This document shows positions 60,903 to 64,000 of a stretch of 64,000 nucleotides of DNA, one piece after another. This DNA comes from Massilia frigida (GTDB lineage: Bacteria > Pseudomonadota > Gammaproteobacteria > Burkholderiales > Burkholderiaceae_D). The first letter of the stretch is position 1, and each line of letters begins with the position of its first letter. The stretch is taken from contig NZ_WHJG01000001.1 of the NCBI RefSeq assembly GCF_011682175.1, positions 62,001 through 126,000 of the forward strand. The letters are read 5' to 3'. Under the pieces are notes generated by a model. That model saw nothing but the letters and a program-made list of their open reading frames with translations, had not been told where the DNA came from and searched no databases. A program made the position numbers and the translations under genes.

Positions 60903-60936
60903 CGTTCCCGCGCCAAGGCGGCACTCGGCGGGAACG
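60903..60936. repeat. REP-like hairpin, half element copy 3
   Basis: CGTTCCCGC (60903-60911) / GCGGGAACG (60928-60936) around GCCAAGGCGGCACTCG. It is the reverse complement of the right half of the element at 5668-5764. Sitting between two converging genes, it may act as a transcription barrier. Confidence 0.75.
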
Positions 60937-60942
60937 ACGGGG

Positions 60943-61377
60943 TTAATGCGTCTTCGGCGCGCGCGCCCGGCGTTTCGGCACCGGCGCCGCCTTCGCGCGC
61001 TCCGCCGAGCAGTCCGCACACACGCCGTACAGGGTCAGCTCGTGGCGGTCGATCACAAACCCCGCCGGCGCGAGATTTTCCATCGAACCCGGGCAACCTT
61101 CGACATCGAACACACGATCGCACGGCACGCAGTGGAAGTGGTGATGGTGGTGATGCGCCGCGTGGCTCATTTCGTAGCGCGCATTTTCGCCCGGCAGGCT
61201 CACGGTCTGGATCGTGCCGTCGTCGAGCAGCAGCTTGAGGTTGCGGTAAATGGTCGCGATGCCGATTTCGGACACGGTCTCGCGTACCCCGGCGAGAATT
61301 TCCTGAGGTGTAAGCGGGCGGGCCGCCGCATCGATGACAGTACGAATCGCTGTCCGCTGGCGTGTAGAACGTTCCAT
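60943..61377 (-). CDS. Fur-family transcriptional regulator
   Basis: 144 residues from ATG 61377 (MERSTRQRTAIRTVIDAAAR). Winged-helix: TPQEILAGVRETVSEIGIAT then IYRNLKLLLDDGTIQTVSL. The metal region has six consecutive histidines at 75-80 within SHAAHHHHHHFHCVPCD and the structural zinc pairs Cys83/86 and Cys120/123. C-terminal tail is basic (PKRRARAPKTH). Could be Fur-, Zur- or PerR-like; the iron context makes a local iron regulator likely. Divergent from the biosynthetic genes, separated by the Fur box at 61439-61458. Confidence 0.9.
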   Translation of the reverse strand: MERSTRQRTAIRTVIDAAARPLTPQEILAGVRETVSEIGIATIYRNLKLLLDDGTIQTVSLPGENARYEMSHAAHHHHHHFHCVPCDRVFDVEGCPGSMENLAPAGFVIDRHELTLYGVCADCSAERAKAAPVPKRRARAPKTH

Positions 61378-61438
61378 GGCAAGGCTGTTGAAGCAAAAAC
61401 CCATTATCCCATAAAGCTGAACAAACACTTGCCTCGCT

Positions 61439-61458
61439 AATGATAATGCATTATCGTT
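61439..61458. promoter_or_regulatory. Near-palindromic Fur box before biosynthetic operon
   Basis: AATGATAATGCATTATCGTT with perfect inner palindrome GATAATGCATTATC. It lies 57 nt before the first biosynthetic gene and 61 nt before the Fur-family gene, so it can control both. Confidence 0.88.
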
Positions 61459-61514
61459 AACGCCAAGCAGTCAGGTAATGCTCTCCCGACCTCCACCACG
61501 AAAGCCATCATTCC

Positions 61515-62462
61515 GTGCCTTCCATCGACTTCGCAGACAGCAGATCCACACCAGCGGCGCGGCGCGACTTCGCCTGGCCGACCGACCCGGCCAGCGCGCC
61601 GGCAACGATCAGCAGCGGGATCTGCCACGGCACCCTGGGCGAGCTGATTCAAGGCCCGTATATCGACGATGGCGCGGCACATATCAGCCTGATCTCGCTA
61701 CCGGTCAAAAAATACAGCTGCATGCACTTCACCCACGGCGAACGTGCCGGCGCGGATCACGCGCTCGCCAGCAAGACCAAGTGCCAGCAAGCGATCGCAC
61801 ACTACCTGGCGCTGCACCGCAAGCGCCTGCCGCCCGGAACCTGGAGCCACGATTCCGAACTGCTGGAAGGGAAAGGGATGGCCAGTTCGACGGCCGACAT
61901 CGTGGCCACCATCCGCTGCCTCGACGCGATCTTCGGCATCGAGTCGCCTGGCGAATCGATATCGGCCACCCTGCGTGCGATCGAACGCTCGGACAGCGTG
62001 TTTTTGGATACCTACGCGCTGTACCTGAGCGGGCGCCAGCAGGTGGTGCAGTGCTTCGGCAGCGCACCGACCTTCCATGCCTGTTATATCGACGAGGGCA
62101 ACCGCATCGATACCGAAAGAACCGGCGCGCGCCTGCTCGCGCTGTACCAGGAGCGGCTGACGCCCTACACGGCCAATCTCGACAAGGCGGTCGACGCTTT
62201 CCTGCGCAACGACCCGGCCGCCATCGCCGCATGCGCCACGGTCAGCGCGGTGCTGGGGCAGGATGCCATCCCCAAGCGCAACCTCGGCGTGCTGCTCAAG
62301 AACCAGGCACGCTATGGCGCCGATGGCATCTTCGTCGCGCATACGGGCAGCCTGGCGGGCTACCTCTACATCCACAAACCGGGCCCAACGCAAATGGGGG
62401 CACTCTCGTCATTCTTTCGCGGCCTTGGCTATCAAAGCCGCTTCGTACAGACAGGATTCTGA
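61515..62462 (+). CDS. GHMP-superfamily kinase-like enzyme
   Basis: 315 residues from GTG 61515; no good ATG precedes it and the first family motif begins at about residue 32. GHMP landmarks: N-terminal ICHGTLGELIQGPYIDDGAA, ATP-binding GKGMASSTADIVATI at 119-133, and a C-terminal GADGIFVAHTGSLAGYLYIH. The pattern GTLGELIQG plus GxGMASSTAD resembles PduX-type L-threonine kinases and related small-molecule kinases. It opens an operon with a PLP enzyme (2-nt gap) and an ATP-grasp ligase, so it may phosphorylate serine or threonine to make a leaving group for the next step. Substrate is inference. Confidence 0.78.
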   Translation: MPSIDFADSRSTPAARRDFAWPTDPASAPATISSGICHGTLGELIQGPYIDDGAAHISLISLPVKKYSCMHFTHGERAGADHALASKTKCQQAIAHYLALHRKRLPPGTWSHDSELLEGKGMASSTADIVATIRCLDAIFGIESPGESISATLRAIERSDSVFLDTYALYLSGRQQVVQCFGSAPTFHACYIDEGNRIDTERTGARLLALYQERLTPYTANLDKAVDAFLRNDPAAIAACATVSAVLGQDAIPKRNLGVLLKNQARYGADGIFVAHTGSLAGYLYIHKPGPTQMGALSSFFRGLGYQSRFVQTGF

Positions 62463-62464
62463 CC

Positions 62465-63472
62465 ATGTTCGATCACATTGCGGACGCCATCAAGGCGCCG
62501 GACTTCGTACGCCTCGGCCCCAACCTGTATGTCGCCCGTTTCGAGACGATGAAGGTGTATTCAACGCTGGTGGCGGTCGAGCGCTTGCTGGCAGCGGGCG
62601 TGATCCGGCGCGGCGACACCCTGCTCGACAGCTCCAGCGGCATCTATGCCTACGCGCTCGCACTGGCATGCCACAAGTTCGACATGCAGTGCCACATCAT
62701 CGCCTCGAAAACGGTGGACAAGACGCTGATGGTGCAGCTCCAGCTGCTCGGGGCGAACGTCGAGCAGGTGCCGCCATCGGCCACGCTGAAGATGGATCAG
62801 AGCCTGCGCGTGGCGCGCATCCAGGACATCCGCGCGGCCCACCCGCATGTGCACTGGATGCAGCAGTACCACGATGACATTCATTACGCCGGATATGAGC
62901 CGATCGCCAGCGAGATCGAACGCCTGCTCGGCACAGATAAGCTGACCATCGTCGGCGGCGTCGGCTCGGGCTGTTCCACCGGCGGCCTGGCGCGCGCGCT
63001 GCGCTGCTCCGACGATGCGGTGGAACTGGTTGGCGTACAGCCGTTCGGCAGTGTCACCTTCGGCTGCGCCCATATCGAAGACCCGGGCATCATCATCGCC
63101 GGCATCGGCACCGGCATCCCCTTTCGCAACGTGCAGCACGCGCTCTACGACCAAATTCACTGGATCGGTTTCGATTACGGGCTGGCAGGCGCGGTGGCCC
63201 TGCTGCGCAGGCACGCGATCTTTGCCGGCCTGTCGAGCGGCTGCTGCTACCTTGCCGCCGCCCGTGAAGCGCAGTTGCGTCCCGAGCGCACGGTGCTGTT
63301 CATCGCGCCCGATACCGGTCACCGCTACGTGGACGCGGTCTTCGCGCAGCACGCGAACGCGCTGGAACTGCATGCGCTGGCGCCCGTCCACGTCGACTCG
63401 CACGAGCAGCTTGTGCTGCCCTGGTCGGTGATGGACTGGAACCGCCGCACCGCCACCGAAACATTCAACTGA
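62465..63472 (+). CDS. PLP-dependent cysteine-synthase-like beta-replacement enzyme
   Basis: 335 residues. Fold-type II PLP family: candidate lysine Lys30 in FETMKVYSTLVAVERLL, the loop SSSGIYAYALALACHKFDMQ where normal members have SSSGNTG, phosphate-binding GGVGSGCSTGGLARAL, and AGLSSGCCYLAAAREA near the C-terminus. The asparagine of the usual motif is replaced by Ile-Tyr, so substrate handling differs from cysteine synthase. SbnA-type relatives use O-phosphoserine in siderophore building blocks; here the upstream kinase could provide such a phosphate ester. Follows that gene by 2 nt. Confidence 0.8.
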   Translation: MFDHIADAIKAPDFVRLGPNLYVARFETMKVYSTLVAVERLLAAGVIRRGDTLLDSSSGIYAYALALACHKFDMQCHIIASKTVDKTLMVQLQLLGANVEQVPPSATLKMDQSLRVARIQDIRAAHPHVHWMQQYHDDIHYAGYEPIASEIERLLGTDKLTIVGGVGSGCSTGGLARALRCSDDAVELVGVQPFGSVTFGCAHIEDPGIIIAGIGTGIPFRNVQHALYDQIHWIGFDYGLAGAVALLRRHAIFAGLSSGCCYLAAAREAQLRPERTVLFIAPDTGHRYVDAVFAQHANALELHALAPVHVDSHEQLVLPWSVMDWNRRTATETFN

Positions 63473-63490
63473 AAAGGGAGTAATCACACC

Positions 63491-64000
63491 ATGGCACACC
63501 TGTTAATGATCGAGAGCTGGGTCGGTGGCACCGGCCGTATCTTCCCCGCCACCATCACCGGCGCCGGCCACACCTACACCTTCGTGACGCGCAACCGCGG
63601 CCACTATCTGGATGGAGCCGACGCACCGATTCATCCGGTGCTGGCGCACGCCGCCAACGTACTGACGACCGAGACCAACGACGTGCCGGCGCTGATCGCC
63701 TTCCTGCGCGCCCAGCACCGCATGCTCAAATTCGACGGCGTGGTGACCATCTGCGACTACTACATCGACACCGTGGCCCAGGTCGCGCAGGTGCTGGAAC
63801 TGCCGCAGGCGTTTTGCAGCAACGTGGCGATGGTGCGCCGCAAACACCTGGTGCGCGAGGCGCTGGAAAAGGCCGGGCTGCCCAATCCCGTATTCCGCGC
63901 GGTGACGTCGTGGGACGCGGCATGCGAAGCGGCCAACGAGATCGGCTATCCGCTGATCCTCAAGCCGTCGGACCTGGCGTCGAGCGCGTTCGTCAAGCTG
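63491..64000 (+). CDS. ATP-grasp ligase, partial (3' end outside window)
   Basis: First 170 codons only. Starts MAHLLMIESWVGGTGRIFPA after AAAGGGAG eleven bases upstream. The N-terminal Rossmann-like pre-ATP-grasp domain includes VVTICDYYIDTVAQVAQVLE, and the ATP-grasp domain begins FCSNVAMVRRKHLVREALEK then EIGYPLILKPSDLASSAFVKL-type sequence, where the KPSD lysine binds ATP. ATP-grasp ligases of the carnosine-synthase/PvsA kind join amino acids or acids by amide bonds; PvsA-type enzymes occur in vibrioferrin siderophore synthesis. Third gene of the operon, 18 nt after the PLP enzyme. Confidence 0.85.
   Translation, partial: MAHLLMIESWVGGTGRIFPATITGAGHTYTFVTRNRGHYLDGADAPIHPVLAHAANVLTTETNDVPALIAFLRAQHRMLKFDGVVTICDYYIDTVAQVAQVLELPQAFCSNVAMVRRKHLVREALEKAGLPNPVFRAVTSWDAACEAANEIGYPLILKPSDLASSAFVKL

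Noticed and set aside
61478-61514. ATG at 61478 as start of the kinase gene
   Set aside because: It is in a different frame from the kinase; that frame only becomes the PLP enzyme frame much further downstream.

Overview
The window is 64 kb of high-GC chromosomal DNA. It probably comes from a free-living betaproteobacterium of the Massilia/Duganella/Janthinobacterium group (Oxalobacteraceae). That placement is inference from gene content, codon style, many secreted peptidases, TonB-dependent iron uptake and a giant cyclic glucan synthase; no marker gene such as rRNA is present to prove it. I recognise no rRNA, tRNA, CRISPR array, prophage or insertion sequence with a transposase gene.

Layout. 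(1) 1-8765, minus strand: one operon-like block with two tandem copies of a TldD/TldE-type metalloprotease pair, both TldD proteins with twin-arginine signals, followed by DUF4159, a MoxR AAA+ ATPase, a DUF58 protein and the start of a BatA-like membrane protein. (2) 9142-15278, plus: periplasmic methyltransferase, Deg-type serine protease, then a Fur-box-controlled haem uptake pair (haemoglobin/haem TonB receptor and a HmuS-like protein that unusually has a signal peptide). (3) 15286-18801, minus: a secreted serine hydrolase and an M1 aminopeptidase. (4) 18961-22578: a GDT1/UPF0016 transporter, a 222-bp MITE-like element and a secreted PHP-type metallohydrolase with Ig-like repeats. (5) 22897-31677, minus: a 2926-aa cyclic beta-1,2-glucan synthase. 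(6) 31882-35818: a cysteine desulfurase / degenerate metallo-beta-lactamase / rhodanese fusion, a divergent Lrp-type regulator and a branched-chain amino acid binding protein. (7) 35818-46683: two DUF885 proteins and a relic of a third, an MFS exporter with a divergent cysteine-cluster regulator, small proteins, an AT-rich probably acquired gene (43246-44760) and an M14 carboxypeptidase. (8) 46732-49954, minus: a response regulator / binding protein / histidine kinase signalling operon. (9) 50266-54961: TonB-like protein, two M28-type proteins and a TerB-like protein. (10) 55070-64000: a putative Fur-regulated metallophore locus with TonB receptor, ABC transporter with two DUF3526 permeases, Fur-family regulator, and the first three genes of a biosynthetic operon (GHMP kinase, PLP-dependent cysteine-synthase-like enzyme, ATP-grasp ligase) that runs off the window.

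Two themes run through the region. The first is iron and haem acquisition, with three Fur-box-like sites at 11642-11670, 57278-57297 and 61439-61458. The second is extracytoplasmic peptide turnover (TldD/E, Deg, M1, M14, M28, and possibly DUF885). The most interesting candidate system is the kinase / PLP / ATP-grasp trio behind a near-palindromic Fur box, which I propose makes a diamino-acid building block for a siderophore. Other unusual items are the exported TldD/TldE duplication, the secreted HmuS homologue, the three-domain sulfur-transfer fusion and a family of about 97-bp bipartite hairpin repeats, one copy of which lies inside a reading frame.
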